The position numbers and the translations under genes were made by a program. The notes below the pieces were generated by a model. The model had not been told where the DNA came from. It worked only from the letters and a program-made list of their open reading frames with translations, and searched no databases. DNA of 64,000 bases, taken from positions 1 through 64,000 of the forward strand of contig NZ_JABGCI010000004.1 of NCBI RefSeq assembly GCF_019799905.1, given 5' to 3'. Positions within the stretch are counted from its first letter, which is position 1. Each line of letters begins with the position of its first letter. This document shows, piece after piece, positions 41,918 through 50,162 of the stretch. Source of the DNA: Trujillonella endophytica (lineage in GTDB: Bacteria; Actinomycetota; Actinomycetes; Mycobacteriales; Geodermatophilaceae).

Positions 41918-42465
41918 TGGCGGAGGTAGACGACCCCGCCGTCGAAGGTGCGGGTCTCGACGAGTTCCAGGTCCACCCGGCGCTCGCGGTGGGAGTGGAA
42001 CGGGACGCCGCCGCCGACCAGCACCGGGTGGACCTTGGCCCGGTACTCGTCGATCAGACCGAGTTCGGCCACCTCGGCGGCGAGGGTCGCGCCGCCGATC
42101 GCGATGCCGCCCTCCCCCGGTTCGGCTCGCAGCCGCTCGATCTCCTCCGCCAGGGAGCCGGAGGCCAGGCGGGCACTGCCCTGCACGGCCGACAGGGTCC
42201 TGGAGAACACCACCTTGGGGAGCGACGTCCACAGCGCGGCGAACTCGCGCCGGGAGTCGTCGAGCGATGGGTCCTGGTGGGCGGTCTCCCAGTACAGCAT
42301 CGACTCGTACAGCCGCCGTCCCAGGAGGTGGACGTCGAGCTCCCGGACCTGGTCGGTGGCGAAGTGGAAGAGGTCGTCACCTCCCCCCGGCCAGTCGAAG
42401 GTGCCGTCCGGCCCGACGGTGTAGCCGTCGAGCGAGACGCCCAACGAGTAGGTGACCCTGCGCAT
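41902..42465 (-). CDS. Dihydrofolate reductase-like / RibD C-terminal domain protein
   Basis: This 187-aa protein has RRVTYSLGVSLDGYTVGPDGTFDWP at the N-terminus and GGIAIGGATLAAEVAELGLIDEYRAKVHPVLVGGG near the C-terminus. This pattern is common to YyaP/YqjY-like DHFR-fold proteins. Cofactor is probably NADPH; the substrate is unknown. Start ATG at 42463-42465 after GGGGAG. Confidence 0.9.
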   Translation of the reverse strand: MRRVTYSLGVSLDGYTVGPDGTFDWPGGGDDLFHFATDQVRELDVHLLGRRLYESMLYWETAHQDPSLDDSRREFAALWTSLPKVVFSRTLSAVQGSARLASGSLAEEIERLRAEPGEGGIAIGGATLAAEVAELGLIDEYRAKVHPVLVGGGVPFHSHRERRVDLELVETRTFDGGVVYLRHRVVR

Positions 42466-42582
42466 CAGAACTGCTCCCCGGTGTCGGCTCCGCCGGTACG
42501 ACCGTCCGGCCCCGCGGAACTCATCGCAGCCCGCCGGGTCGAGGTGCACGACGCCGGTGCCCCCGGCCCCGCAGCCAGGACG

Positions 42583-43023
42583 TCAGTCCCAGGAGCCGCG
42601 TCTGCGCTTGAGCTCGCCGCGCTGCTTCTTGGCCTGGATGCGCCGCTCCTGCGAGCCGCGGGTGGGCTTGGTGCGCCGCCGGGACGGCGGGGGCGGAGCC
42701 AGCGCGGCGCGCAGGACGGCGGCCAGCCGCTCGCGGGCGGCCTGCCGGTTGCGCAGCTGCTGCCGGTGCTCGGAGGCGACGACGGTGAGGACGCCGTCCA
42801 CCAGCCGCTCGCCGAGCCGCTCGGCCAGCCGCGCCCGCTGGGGATCGGTCAGCCCCGGCAGGTCCAGCGGGACCACGGAGAGCTCGACCCGCGAGTCGGC
42901 GGTGTTGACGCCCTGCCCGCCGGGCCCCGACGACCGCGAGAACCGCCACCTCAGCTCACCCGCGGGGACGACGACGGAGCCGGTGACGGCGAGGTCACCG
43001 GCGGCGTCGTCGGAAGCGGCCAC
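42583..43023 (-). CDS. arfB: ArfB-like (YaeJ) peptidyl-tRNA hydrolase, ribosome rescue factor
   Basis: This 146-aa protein has the release-factor GGQ motif in FSRSSGPGGQGVN (about residues 35-38) and a basic C-terminal tail (KQRGELKRRR) for the mRNA channel of stalled ribosomes. It hydrolyses peptidyl-tRNA on non-stop complexes. Normal length for the family. Located upstream of nothing obviously related. Confidence 0.92.
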   Translation of the reverse strand: MAASDDAAGDLAVTGSVVVPAGELRWRFSRSSGPGGQGVNTADSRVELSVVPLDLPGLTDPQRARLAERLGERLVDGVLTVVASEHRQQLRNRQAARERLAAVLRAALAPPPPSRRRTKPTRGSQERRIQAKKQRGELKRRRGSWD

Positions 43024-43056
43024 CCGGACAGTCTCCCGATGCCCGCAACGCGGTTC

Positions 43057-43569
43057 TCAGACGGCCGGGACCGGGTCGCTGCCACCGCGCGCGCCCGGCC
43101 GGCAGCGGACCAGCCGGCGCAGCGTCAGCCACGAACCCCGCCGCGCACCGTGCTGCTCCAGGGCCTCGACCGCGTAGGTGGAGCAGGTCGGGGTGAACTG
43201 GCAGCACGGCGCCCGCTCCGGGCTCACCTCGCGCTGGTAGACGCGGACGGCGGCCACCAGCCTCTCCGCCAGGCGGCCACCGTCGGCGCCGGCGCGGTGC
43301 ACGTGCCGGGCCGTCGTCGGGGCGAGGTAGACCATCTCCATCCCGCAGCCGATGGCGTTGGCCAGGCAGCAGCCGGTGTTGAGGAACAGCAGGTCGCGCA
43401 GGCAGGAGTCGCTGTCCCCGCCGCGACGCCGGCCGTAGCCGCGTGGCGGCCCGTACCCGCGGCCGTACCCACCGCCGAAGCCGCGGGGCGGGCCGTAGCC
43501 GCGGCCCCACCCGGGTCCGTAGCCGCCCCGACGTCGCCGGCCGCCGCCGCTGCTCCAGATGAAGACCAT
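43057..43569 (-). CDS. yidD: YidD-like membrane protein insertion factor with Gly/Arg/Tyr-rich N-terminus
   Basis: This 170-aa protein ends in the YidD core (about residues 95-165), with CCQFTPTCSTYAVEAL and LVRCRPGARGG. YidD helps YidC insert proteins. About 50 N-terminal residues (8-52) are GYGRG/GYGPPRG repeats rich in Gly, Arg and Tyr, then a Cys-rich segment (CLRDLLFLNTGCCLANAIGC). The usual YidD is 70-100 aa, so the N-terminus is an unusual addition. It is far from rpmH/yidC in this window. ATG at 43567-43569. Confidence 0.88.
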   Translation of the reverse strand: MVFIWSSGGGRRRRGGYGPGWGRGYGPPRGFGGGYGRGYGPPRGYGRRRGGDSDSCLRDLLFLNTGCCLANAIGCGMEMVYLAPTTARHVHRAGADGGRLAERLVAAVRVYQREVSPERAPCCQFTPTCSTYAVEALEQHGARRGSWLTLRRLVRCRPGARGGSDPVPAV

Positions 43570-43613
43570 GGCCCGATCCTGGGGTCCGCGCGGAGAGGCC
43601 GCAGCGCGGGAGC

Positions 43614-44540
43614 ATGGACCCCGTGCCGCCGTCGTCCCTCCCCACCGCACTCGCCGCCGGGCCGGTGGTGCTCGACGGCGGGCTGTCGACGGAGCTGGAG
43701 ACCCGCGGGCACGACGTCTCCTCCGCCCTGTGGTCGGCGCGGCTGCTGCGCGACGACCCGGCCGCCGTCGTGGCGGCACACGCAGCCTTCGCCGCGGCCG
43801 GCGCCCAGGTGGCGACGACGGCCAGCTACCAGGCGACCGTGGAGGGGTTCGCCGCCGCCGGGCTGGACGCAACGGCCGCGCTGCGGCTGGTGGAGCGCTC
43901 CGTGCGGCTGGCCCGGGACGGCGCGCCCGGGTCGTGGGTCGCCGGTTCGGTCGGTCCGTACGGCGCGATGCTCGCCGACGGCTCGGAGTACACCGGCGCC
44001 TACGCGTCCTCGACGACGGTGCGCCGGCTGCGGGCCTTCCACCGCCCCCGGATGGAGGCGCTCGCGGCGGCCGGCGTCGACGTGTTGGCGTGCGAGACGG
44101 TGCCGGCGGCCGTCGAGGCGGAGGCTCTGGTGGCCGAGGCGGTCGCGCTGGGCGTGCCGATCTGGCTGTCGCTGACGACGGTGCTCGATGCGGACGGCCT
44201 CCCCCGCACCCGCCGGGGCGAGTCCGCGGCCGACGTCTTCGCACTCGTGGGCGGCGTCCCCGAGGTGGTCGCCGTCGGCGTCAACTGCACCGCGCCGTCC
44301 GCCGTCGTGCCGTCCCTGACCGCGGCGGCCGTCGGTGGGAAGCCGCTGCTCGCCTACCCCAACAGCGGGGAGGGCTGGGACGCGGCGGACCGGCGGTGGA
44401 CCGGCGAGGGCGGCGTCGACCCGGGCGCCGTCCCGGCATGGCTGGCCGCCGGGGCCCGGCTGGTGGGCGGCTGCTGCCGGGTGGGCCCGTCGGCGATCCG
44501 CGCGATCGCCGAGTCGATGGGCCACGATCAGCCCACCTGA
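43614..44540 (+). CDS. mmuM: Homocysteine S-methyltransferase
   Basis: This 308-aa TIM-barrel enzyme is expected to use S-methylmethionine or S-adenosylmethionine to make methionine from homocysteine. Zinc ligands are VNCTAP (about residue 224) and GGCC (about 286-289), and DGGLSTELE is the family N-terminus. Length matches MmuM. ATG at 43614; divergent from yidD by 44 bases. Confidence 0.93.
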   Translation: MDPVPPSSLPTALAAGPVVLDGGLSTELETRGHDVSSALWSARLLRDDPAAVVAAHAAFAAAGAQVATTASYQATVEGFAAAGLDATAALRLVERSVRLARDGAPGSWVAGSVGPYGAMLADGSEYTGAYASSTTVRRLRAFHRPRMEALAAAGVDVLACETVPAAVEAEALVAEAVALGVPIWLSLTTVLDADGLPRTRRGESAADVFALVGGVPEVVAVGVNCTAPSAVVPSLTAAAVGGKPLLAYPNSGEGWDAADRRWTGEGGVDPGAVPAWLAAGARLVGGCCRVGPSAIRAIAESMGHDQPT

Positions 44541-44605
44541 TCGTGCGGCGTCCTCCCTCACCGTGGACGGTGAGGGAGGACGCCCGGGGATCAGGTGACC
44601 TGATC
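44523..44605. terminator. 17-bp perfect hairpin flanked by GATCAG palindromes
   Basis: The core GGCGTCCTCCCTCACCG (44547-44563) and CGGTGAGGGAGGACGCC (44568-44584) form a perfect 17-bp stem with a TGGA loop. On its left CACGATCAG/CTGATCGTG (44523-44545) spans the stop codon of mmuM. On its right GATCAGGT-G-ACCTGATC (44589-44605) is another palindrome. It sits between convergent genes and is probably a bidirectional terminator. Confidence 0.85.
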
Positions 44606-44620
44606 GTCGCGCACGGGGGG

Positions 44621-45478
44621 CTAGAGGATGGGGTTGCCGCCGGTCACCGCGACCCGCGCGCCCGAGACGTAGGACGCCTCGTCACTGGCGAGCAGCACGT
44701 AGACCGGCGCGAGCTCGGCCGGCTGCGCGGCGCGGCCCATCGGCACCTGCTCGCCGAAGCTGCCGACCTTCTCCGGCGGCATCGTCGCCGGGATCAGCGG
44801 CGTCCACACCGGTCCGGGCGCCACGCTGTTCGCGCGGATGCCCTTGTCCGCGTACATCTGCGCCAGGCTCGCGGTGAAGTTGGCGATGCCGGCCTTGGTC
44901 ATGGCGTAGGGCGCGAGGCTCGGGCTCGGCATGTCGGAGTTCACCGACGACGAGTTGATGATCGACCCGCCCGAGGGCATGTGCGGGATCGCGTCCTTGC
45001 AGAGGACGAACATCGCGGTGAGGTTCGTGGCGAGGGTGTGGTCCCACTCCTCGTCCGGCACCTCCTCGAGCGTGTCGTGCGTCATCTGGAACGCCGCGTT
45101 GTTGACCAGGACGTCGACCTTGCCGAACTCCTCGACGGCCTTCGGGATGATCGTCTTGGCGTGCGCGCGGTCCGACAGGTCGCCGGGGACGAGCACGCAC
45201 CTGCGGCCGGCCTGCTCGACGTACTTCGCGGTGTCCTGCGCGTCCTCGTGCTCGGAGAGGTAGGAGATGAGCACGTCGGCGCCCTCGCGGGCGAAGGCGA
45301 TGGCCACGGCGCGGCCGATGCCGCTGTCGCCGCCGGTGATGACGGCGGCCTTGCCGGTGAGCTTCCCGGAGCCGGTGTAGCTCTCCTCGCCGTGGTCGGG
45401 CTTGGGGTCCATCTCGCCCAGCGTTCCGGGCGGGGTCTGCTGCTGCTCGGGCTGCGACTCGGGGCGGGGTGACGACAC
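44621..45478 (-). CDS. SDR family oxidoreductase (general stress protein 39-like)
   Basis: This 285-aa classical SDR has a polar Gln/Pro-rich 45-residue N-terminus, TGGDSGIGRAVA as cofactor loop, NNAA, the Ser region INSSSVNS and YAMTK as catalytic Tyr-Lys. This arrangement matches YhdF/YhxC/YghA-like stress SDRs. GTG start with GCAGGAGGAAC is excellent. Confidence 0.93.
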   Translation of the reverse strand: MSSPRPESQPEQQQTPPGTLGEMDPKPDHGEESYTGSGKLTGKAAVITGGDSGIGRAVAIAFAREGADVLISYLSEHEDAQDTAKYVEQAGRRCVLVPGDLSDRAHAKTIIPKAVEEFGKVDVLVNNAAFQMTHDTLEEVPDEEWDHTLATNLTAMFVLCKDAIPHMPSGGSIINSSSVNSDMPSPSLAPYAMTKAGIANFTASLAQMYADKGIRANSVAPGPVWTPLIPATMPPEKVGSFGEQVPMGRAAQPAELAPVYVLLASDEASYVSGARVAVTGGNPIL

Positions 45479-45556
45479 GTGTTCCTCCTGCGGGCGTACG
45501 GCGCGCGGCGCGGGTGCTGCTTCCCGCGGCCCCGACCCGCTACCCGGCCCGAACAG

Positions 45557-45595
45557 CACGGAACCGGTCGGGCTGGTGCCCGGCCGGTTCCCGTG
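45557..45595 (-). terminator. Strong hairpin after the 41-aa gene
   Basis: CACGGAACCGGTCGGGC (45557-45573) pairs with GCCCGGCCGGTTCCCGTG (45578-45595) with one bulge, one G-T pair and a TGGT loop. It lies 16 bases downstream of the 41-aa gene and separates it from the SDR gene that starts at 45478. Confidence 0.7.
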
Positions 45596-45610
45596 TGTGC
45601 TGCGCGCGGC

Positions 45611-45736
45611 TCAGGCCGCGCGGACCATCTGCTGCGTCGCCGCCGTGGGCAGCTCCCAGCGCATCTCCATGTGCCGGTGCCCCCGCTTGTCGACGACGGG
45701 CACCCACCTGACCAGCGGTCGTTCCTCAACGCGCAT
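45611..45736 (-). CDS. 41-aa hypothetical protein
   Basis: ATG at 45734-45736 has an AGAGGTGG ribosome site 9 bases upstream. The product begins MRVEERPLVRWVPVVDKRG and ends with ATQQMVRAA. The first half is basic with a HRHMEMRWELP stretch. It has its own terminator hairpin downstream. No known family recognised. Confidence 0.6.
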   Translation of the reverse strand: MRVEERPLVRWVPVVDKRGHRHMEMRWELPTAATQQMVRAA

Positions 45737-45892
45737 CGTCGGTCCACCTCTCGTTCACTTGTTGTTCATCTTGTGACCGTACTGGGTTCAACCGACACAT
45801 CTCTGGAGGCGTTGAGACCGTTTCGTTACGGGAGGGGCCGGGAGGGCGCCTGCGCGGGAAGGGACGGGGCGTCGGGCACGCTGTTCTCCACG

Positions 45893-48454
45893 ATGACCGC
45901 CACCACCGCCCCTCCCCTGCTGGACGACCCCACCGACCTCGCGTCGCTGCGGGCCCGCGGAGCCGACCCCGACGAGCTCTTCACCGCCTTCTCCGGCTGG
46001 GCCGAGTCCGGCGGGACGACGCTCTACCCGGCGCAGGAGGAGGCGCTGATCGAGCTGCTCAGCGGCGCCAACGTCGTCCTCGCGACGCCGACCGGCTCGG
46101 GCAAGTCACTGGTGGCCACCGGCGCGCAGTACGCGGCCCTGGCCGCCGGCCGGCGCAGCTACTACACCGCGCCCATCAAGGCGCTCGTCAGCGAGAAGTT
46201 CTTCGCGCTCTGCGGGGTCTTCGGTGCGGCCAACGTCGGCATGCTCACCGGCGACGCGGCGGTCAACCGGGACGCGCCGATCATCGCCTGCACCGCGGAG
46301 ATCCTCGCCAACATCGCCCTGCGCGAGGGCAACGAGGGGATCGGCCGCGAGCACCCGCTGGTCGTCATGGACGAGTTCCACTTCTACGGCGACCCCGACC
46401 GCGGCTGGGCCTGGCAGGTGCCGCTGCTGGAACTGACCGGAGCGCAGTTCCTGCTGATGAGCGCCACCCTCGGCGACACGGAGGACCTGCGCGAGGACCT
46501 CTCGCGCCGCACCGGCCGGCCCACCGCGCTGGTCGCCAGCGCCCAGCGCCCGGTGCCGCTGCACCACTACTACGCGACGACGCCGATGCACGAGACGATC
46601 CAGGAGCTCCTGGACACGAGGCAGGCACCGGTCTACGTCGTGCACTTCACCCAGGCCTCGGCGCTGGAGCGGGCGCAGGCGCTGATGAGCGTCAACGTCT
46701 CCACCAAGGAGGAGAAGGCCGCGATCGCCGACATGATCGGCGGCTTCCGGTTCACCTCCGCGTTCGGCACGACCCTCTCGCGGCTGGTACGCCACGGCAT
46801 CGGCGTCCACCACGCGGGGATGCTGCCCAAGTACCGGCGGCTGGTGGAGCAGCTGGCCCAGGCCGGGCTGCTCAAGGTCATCTGCGGCACCGACACCCTC
46901 GGAGTCGGCATCAACGTGCCGATCCGCACCGTCGTCTTCTCCGCGCTCAGCAAGTACGACGGCACCCGGATGCGGCTGCTCAACGCCCGCGAGTTCCACC
47001 AGATCGCCGGCCGCGCCGGGCGGGCGGGGTACGACACGGCCGGCACCGTCGTCGTCCAGGCGCCCGAGCACGAGGTGGAGAACCTCAAGCAGTTCGCCAA
47101 GGTGTCCGACGACCCGAAGAAGCGCCGCAAGCTGGTCCGCCGCAAGGTGCCCGAGGGCATGGTCCCCTGGTCGGAGGCGACCATGCAGCGGCTGATCACC
47201 GCCGAGCCCGAGCCGCTGACCAGCCACATGCGGGTGACGACGGCGATGGTGCTCGACGTCGTCGACCGCCCCGGCGACCCGTTCGCGGCGATGCGCCGGC
47301 TGCTCACCGACAACCACGAGCCGCGCAAGCGCCAGTTGCGGCACATCCGCGAGGCCATCGGCATCGCCCGCTCGCTCCTGCAGGCCGGGGTGCTCGAGCG
47401 GCTGCCGGAGCCCGAGCCGGACGGCCGGCGCTACGACCTGACGCTGGACCTGCCGCCGGACTTCGCGCTCAACCAGCCGCTGTCGACGTTCGCGCTGGCC
47501 GCCATCGAGCTGCTCGACCCCGACGGCGACACGTACCCGCTCGACGTCGTCAGCGTCATCGAGGCGACCCTCGACGACCCCCGGCAGATCCTCGCCGCGC
47601 AGCTGAACAAGGCCAAGGGCGAGGCCGTCGCGCAGATGAAGGCCGAGGGGATCGAGTACGAGGAGCGGATGGAGCTGCTCGAGGAGATCAGCTACCCCAA
47701 GCCCCTCGAGGAGCTGCTCGGGCATGCCTTCGAGGTCTACCGGCGCAGCAACCCGTGGGCCGCCGACGCGCAGCTGTCGCCGAAGTCCGTCGTCCGCGAC
47801 ATGTGGGAGCGGGCGATGACCTTCCGCGAGCTGGTGAACACCTACGGGCTCACCCGCTCCGAGGGCGCGGTGCTGCGCTACCTCTCCGACGCGTTCAAGG
47901 CCCTGCGCTCCGGGGTGCCGGCCACCGCACGCACCGAGGAGGTCACCGACCTCGTCGAGTGGCTGGGCGAGCTGGTGCGCCAGGTCGACTCGTCGCTGCT
48001 GGACGAGTGGGAGTCGCTCACCGATCCCGATCACCCCCTGGACCAGCCGGTCGCGGTGCCCGCGCGGCCCCGGCCGCTCACCGGCAACGAGCGGGCGTTC
48101 ACCGCGATGGTGCGCAACGCGCTGTTCCACCGTGTCCAGCTGTGGGGACGGCGGCGCTGGTACGACCTGGGGGAGCTCGACGGCGGGTCCGGCTGGGACG
48201 CCGACCGCTGGGGCGAGGTCGTGCGGGCGTACTTCGCCGACCACGACGAGGTGCGCACCGGCGCGGACGCCCGCGGCCCGGCGCTGCTGGTCTGGGACAA
48301 GGACTCCCCCGGCGTCTGGCGGGTGCGGCAGATCCTCGACGACCCCGACGGCGACCACGACTGGGGCATCGACGCCGAGGTGGACCTCGAGGCCTCGGAC
48401 GAGGAGGGCGCGCTGGTCCTGCGGATCGTGGACGCAGGCCGACGAGACGGATGA
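45893..48454 (+). CDS. Ski2-like DExH RNA helicase with DUF3516 C-terminal domain
   Basis: This 853-aa protein has Walker A ATPTGSGKS (about residue 65), DEFH (about 160), SAT (motif III) and QIAGRAGRAG (motif VI) in two RecA-like domains (about 1-440), then a DUF3516 region to the end. Actinobacterial relatives are large RNA helicases of poorly known role. ATG at 45893 gives the usual N-terminus; weak ribosome site. Hairpin element D follows five bases after the stop. Confidence 0.93.
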   Translation: MTATTAPPLLDDPTDLASLRARGADPDELFTAFSGWAESGGTTLYPAQEEALIELLSGANVVLATPTGSGKSLVATGAQYAALAAGRRSYYTAPIKALVSEKFFALCGVFGAANVGMLTGDAAVNRDAPIIACTAEILANIALREGNEGIGREHPLVVMDEFHFYGDPDRGWAWQVPLLELTGAQFLLMSATLGDTEDLREDLSRRTGRPTALVASAQRPVPLHHYYATTPMHETIQELLDTRQAPVYVVHFTQASALERAQALMSVNVSTKEEKAAIADMIGGFRFTSAFGTTLSRLVRHGIGVHHAGMLPKYRRLVEQLAQAGLLKVICGTDTLGVGINVPIRTVVFSALSKYDGTRMRLLNAREFHQIAGRAGRAGYDTAGTVVVQAPEHEVENLKQFAKVSDDPKKRRKLVRRKVPEGMVPWSEATMQRLITAEPEPLTSHMRVTTAMVLDVVDRPGDPFAAMRRLLTDNHEPRKRQLRHIREAIGIARSLLQAGVLERLPEPEPDGRRYDLTLDLPPDFALNQPLSTFALAAIELLDPDGDTYPLDVVSVIEATLDDPRQILAAQLNKAKGEAVAQMKAEGIEYEERMELLEEISYPKPLEELLGHAFEVYRRSNPWAADAQLSPKSVVRDMWERAMTFRELVNTYGLTRSEGAVLRYLSDAFKALRSGVPATARTEEVTDLVEWLGELVRQVDSSLLDEWESLTDPDHPLDQPVAVPARPRPLTGNERAFTAMVRNALFHRVQLWGRRRWYDLGELDGGSGWDADRWGEVVRAYFADHDEVRTGADARGPALLVWDKDSPGVWRVRQILDDPDGDHDWGIDAEVDLEASDEEGALVLRIVDAGRRDG

Positions 48455-48458
48455 TGGA

Positions 48459-48514
48459 GGACCCCACTGCCCCCCACCACTCGCGAGCTCGCGGCGGGCC
48501 CCTGCAGCGGGGCC
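48459..48514 (+). repeat. 3'-end hairpin element, copy D
   Basis: Four bases after the helicase stop the sequence GGACCCCACTGC (48459-48470) begins an element that is nearly identical to copy A read in the same sense, with the inner CGCGAGCTCGCG region. It closes with GCAGCGGGGCC (48504-48514). One A-C mismatch and the bulged A are the only interruptions. The next gene starts 22 bases later. Confidence 0.85.
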
Positions 48515-48536
48515 GTGGACCCACCGGGAGAACGGC

Positions 48537-49322
48537 ATGACGCCCTGGGAGATGGGCGCCGTGGCCGCGGCGGGGCTGGCAGCCGGCGGCATCAACGCCG
48601 TCGTCGGGTCCGGCACGCTGGTGACGTTCCCGGTCCTGCTCGCCGTCGGGCTCCCGCCGGTGACCGCCAGCGTGTCCAACAGCCTGGGCCTGGTGCCCGG
48701 CAACGTCGCCGGGGCGATCGGCTACCGCAGGGAGCTGACCGGGCAGCGGCGGCTGCTGCTCCTGCTCTTCCCCGCCTCGGTCCTGGGTGCGCTGACCGGT
48801 GCCTTCCTGCTGCTGCACCTGCCGGCGTCGGCGTTCGAGGCGATCGTCCCGGTGCTGGTCGCCCTGGCCGTCGTCCTGGTGGCCGTGCAGCCGATGCTCC
48901 AGCGCTCCATCGCCCGCCGGCGGGCGGCGGCCGGTGAGACGGGTCCGGTGCGCCTGGGGCCGGGCCGGCGCGCCGGCCTGCTCGCGGGCGCCTACGCCAC
49001 CGGCACGTACGGCGGCTACTTCTCCGCCAGCCAGGGGATCCTGCAGATCGGCGTCTTCGGCCTGCTCCTGCCCGAGCCGCTGCAACGGCTCAACGCCATC
49101 AAGAACGTGCTGACCTCCGCCGTGAACGCCGTCGCCGCGCTGGCCTACATCGTCGTCGCGACCGACCGGGTGGACTGGGCGGCGGCCGGGCTCGTGGCCG
49201 CGGGCTCGGTGGTCGGCGGCTACCTGGGCGGCCGGTTCGGCCGGCGGCTGCCGCCCACGGCCCTGCGGACGGCGATCGTGCTGCTGGGCTGCGTGGCCAT
49301 CGTGGTGCTGCTGACCCGATGA
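48537..49322 (+). CDS. TSUP family membrane transporter (TauE/SafE-like), first of a pair
   Basis: This 261-aa protein has about eight hydrophobic helices in two halves with GGINAVVGSGTLVTFPVLLAVGLPP and AGAYATGTYGGYFSASQGI, the TauE/SafE repeats. Substrate probably an anion such as sulfite or sulfoacetate; unproven. ATG at 48537. Its stop overlaps the start of the second TSUP gene (ATGA). Confidence 0.9.
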   Translation: MTPWEMGAVAAAGLAAGGINAVVGSGTLVTFPVLLAVGLPPVTASVSNSLGLVPGNVAGAIGYRRELTGQRRLLLLLFPASVLGALTGAFLLLHLPASAFEAIVPVLVALAVVLVAVQPMLQRSIARRRAAAGETGPVRLGPGRRAGLLAGAYATGTYGGYFSASQGILQIGVFGLLLPEPLQRLNAIKNVLTSAVNAVAALAYIVVATDRVDWAAAGLVAAGSVVGGYLGGRFGRRLPPTALRTAIVLLGCVAIVVLLTR

Positions 49323-50089
49323 GCCCCCTGGAGTCCGCCTTCTTCGTGCTCGCCGGCGTCGGCGCGGGCCTCACCGGCAGCATCGCCGGGCTGGCCTCGC
49401 TGATCAGCTACCCGGCGCTGCTGGCGACGGGCATCCCGCCGGTCACCGCCAACGTGAGCAACACGGTGGCGCTGGTGATGAGCGGGGTCGGCTCGGTCAG
49501 CGCCTCCCGGCCGGAGCTGCGCGGGCAGGGCCGCCGGCTGGTCCCGCTGCTCGTCGCCGCCGTCCTGGGTGGGGCGGCCGGGGCGGCGTTGCTGCTGCTC
49601 ACCCCCGCGGACTCGTTCGAACGCATCGTGCCGTTCCTCATCGCCGCGGCGTCCGTGGCCATCCTGGTGCAGCGCCCGCCGCGCGATCTGGCCGCCGAGG
49701 GTGCGGCGGCGCACGCCGCCTCCCCCACCGACCCGCGGTGGCTGCCGCCCGCCGTCTTCGCCATCGGCATCTACGGCGGCTACTTCGGTGCGGCGGCGGG
49801 GGTGCTGCTGCTGGCCGCCCTCCTCCTGGGGACGGGCGAGGGGCTGCCACGCAGCAACGCGATGAAGAACGCCGTCCTCGCCGCGGCCAACGGCGTCGCG
49901 GCCGTCGCCTATGTCGTGCTGACCGACGTCTCCTGGTCGGCCGCGCTCCCGCTCGCCGTCGGGCTGTTCGCCGGCGGGCTCGTCGGACCGCGCGTGGTGC
50001 GCCGCAGCCCGCCGGCGGCGCTGCGCCGCGTCATCGCCCTCGCCGGCCTCGGCCTGGCCCTCTACCTGGGCGTCGAGGCGTTCGGCTGA
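49319..50089 (+). CDS. TSUP family membrane transporter (TauE/SafE-like), second of a pair
   Basis: This 256-aa paralogue of the preceding gene has AGVGAGLTGSIAGLASLISYPALLATGIPP and YGGYFGAAAGVLLLAALLLG repeats. The 4-base ATGA overlap and similar length suggest tandem duplication with co-translation, perhaps a heteromeric transporter. Substrate unknown. Confidence 0.9.
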   Translation: MSPLESAFFVLAGVGAGLTGSIAGLASLISYPALLATGIPPVTANVSNTVALVMSGVGSVSASRPELRGQGRRLVPLLVAAVLGGAAGAALLLLTPADSFERIVPFLIAAASVAILVQRPPRDLAAEGAAAHAASPTDPRWLPPAVFAIGIYGGYFGAAAGVLLLAALLLGTGEGLPRSNAMKNAVLAAANGVAAVAYVVLTDVSWSAALPLAVGLFAGGLVGPRVVRRSPPAALRRVIALAGLGLALYLGVEAFG

Positions 50090-50162
50090 GGGGTGGCGGG
50101 CGGCCGTAGGGTCCAGGCTGACCTGCGGCCGGGAAGGGAACCAGCACGACGGAGAGGACGAG

